Under the pieces are notes generated by a model, which was given only the letters and a program-made list of their open reading frames with translations, made no database searches and was not told where the DNA came from. A program made the position numbers and the translations under genes. A DNA stretch of 60,405 bases from Microcaldota archaeon (GTDB lineage: Archaea; Micrarchaeota; Micrarchaeia; Micrarchaeales; Micrarchaeaceae), in NCBI GenBank assembly GCA_021816885.1, contig JAKAWS010000006.1, positions 1 to 60,405 on the forward strand, written 5' to 3'. Positions 60,367 to 60,405 of the stretch are shown here, one piece after another (the stretch's first letter is position 1; the number at the start of each line of letters is the position of its first letter).

Positions 60367-60405
60367 GCATGCGGGGTTGCGGGCGGCCCGGGAAGAAGAC
60401 GCAGA

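Overview
The window is archaeal chromosome and looks like a DPANN lineage, most probably Micrarchaeota. The supporting features are an archaeal 16S rRNA gene with a protein-coding bulge-helix-bulge intron and no adjacent 23S gene, the proteasome/exosome superoperon, a short histone, GatDE amidotransferase, aTrm56, Orc1/Cdc6, archaeal primase, SRP RNA, TATA-driven and often leaderless genes, and several class III signal-peptide (type IV pilin-like) proteins carrying LamG-like domains. The phylum is inferred from gene content and was not tested with a tree.

Layout. 1-9.4 kb: DUF929 thioredoxin-like protein, V4R-like protein, SecY, a 26-residue LRV-repeat protein, an anchored exoprotein, CysRS, HisRS, thioredoxin. 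9.4-10.8 kb: AT-rich accessory patch with an alpha/beta hydrolase and a tyrosine-recombinase fragment. 10.8-17.7 kb: histone, zinc-ribbon and PRC-barrel genes facing RpoP, eL43, Rrp42-Rrp41-Rrp4, SBDS, proteasome alpha, Pop5 and NAD kinase. 17.7-27.1 kb: LamG pilin copy A, uL29/aIF1, aTrm56, TyrRS, intron-bearing 16S rRNA, pyrophosphatase, then pilin copies B and C in tandem around a DUF4258/DUF2283 pair. 27.3-35.4 kb: alkyltransferase, uS11-uS4-uS13, LysRS (class II), NicO-like transporter, tRNA-Lys, AlaRS, Cas4-like nuclease. 35.5-39 kb: a wHTH-REC-GGDEF-like regulator in one operon with surface-protein genes, ending inside tRNA-Asn. 39-43.2 kb: accessory and RNA-rich zone with an AbiE-type toxin/antitoxin pair under a palindromic operator, a DUF4932 metalloprotease, tRNA-Gly, tRNA-Ser, a TnpB remnant and SRP RNA. 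43.2-51 kb: aIF2-beta, aIF1A, Orc1/Cdc6, Rpp30-like protein, tandem Lrp regulator, PriS, polyprenyl synthase, Trm11-like methyltransferase. 51-60.4 kb: pilin copy D, cation/proton antiporter, membrane PLD-like protein, MtaB-like enzyme, GatD, GatE, eS8.

The most unusual system is the LamG pilin family (A-D). The copies share near-identical promoters, leaders, C-termini and 3' flanks but have dissimilar central domains. Their unusually long leaders contain dinucleotide repeats. Copies A and D carry (GT)5 and (GT)12 at the same codon position, and the 12-unit tract puts copy D out of frame with its promoter-proximal ATG, one repeat unit from being in frame. Copy B is interrupted by a TAG where its tandem twin C has CAG. 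This looks like a surface-protein repertoire with on/off switching by repeat slippage and sequence exchange between copies. The second notable system is the 16S intron: its homing-endonuclease ORF runs past the 3' splice site in the linear gene, but meets an in-frame TAA immediately after the junction in the excised circle.
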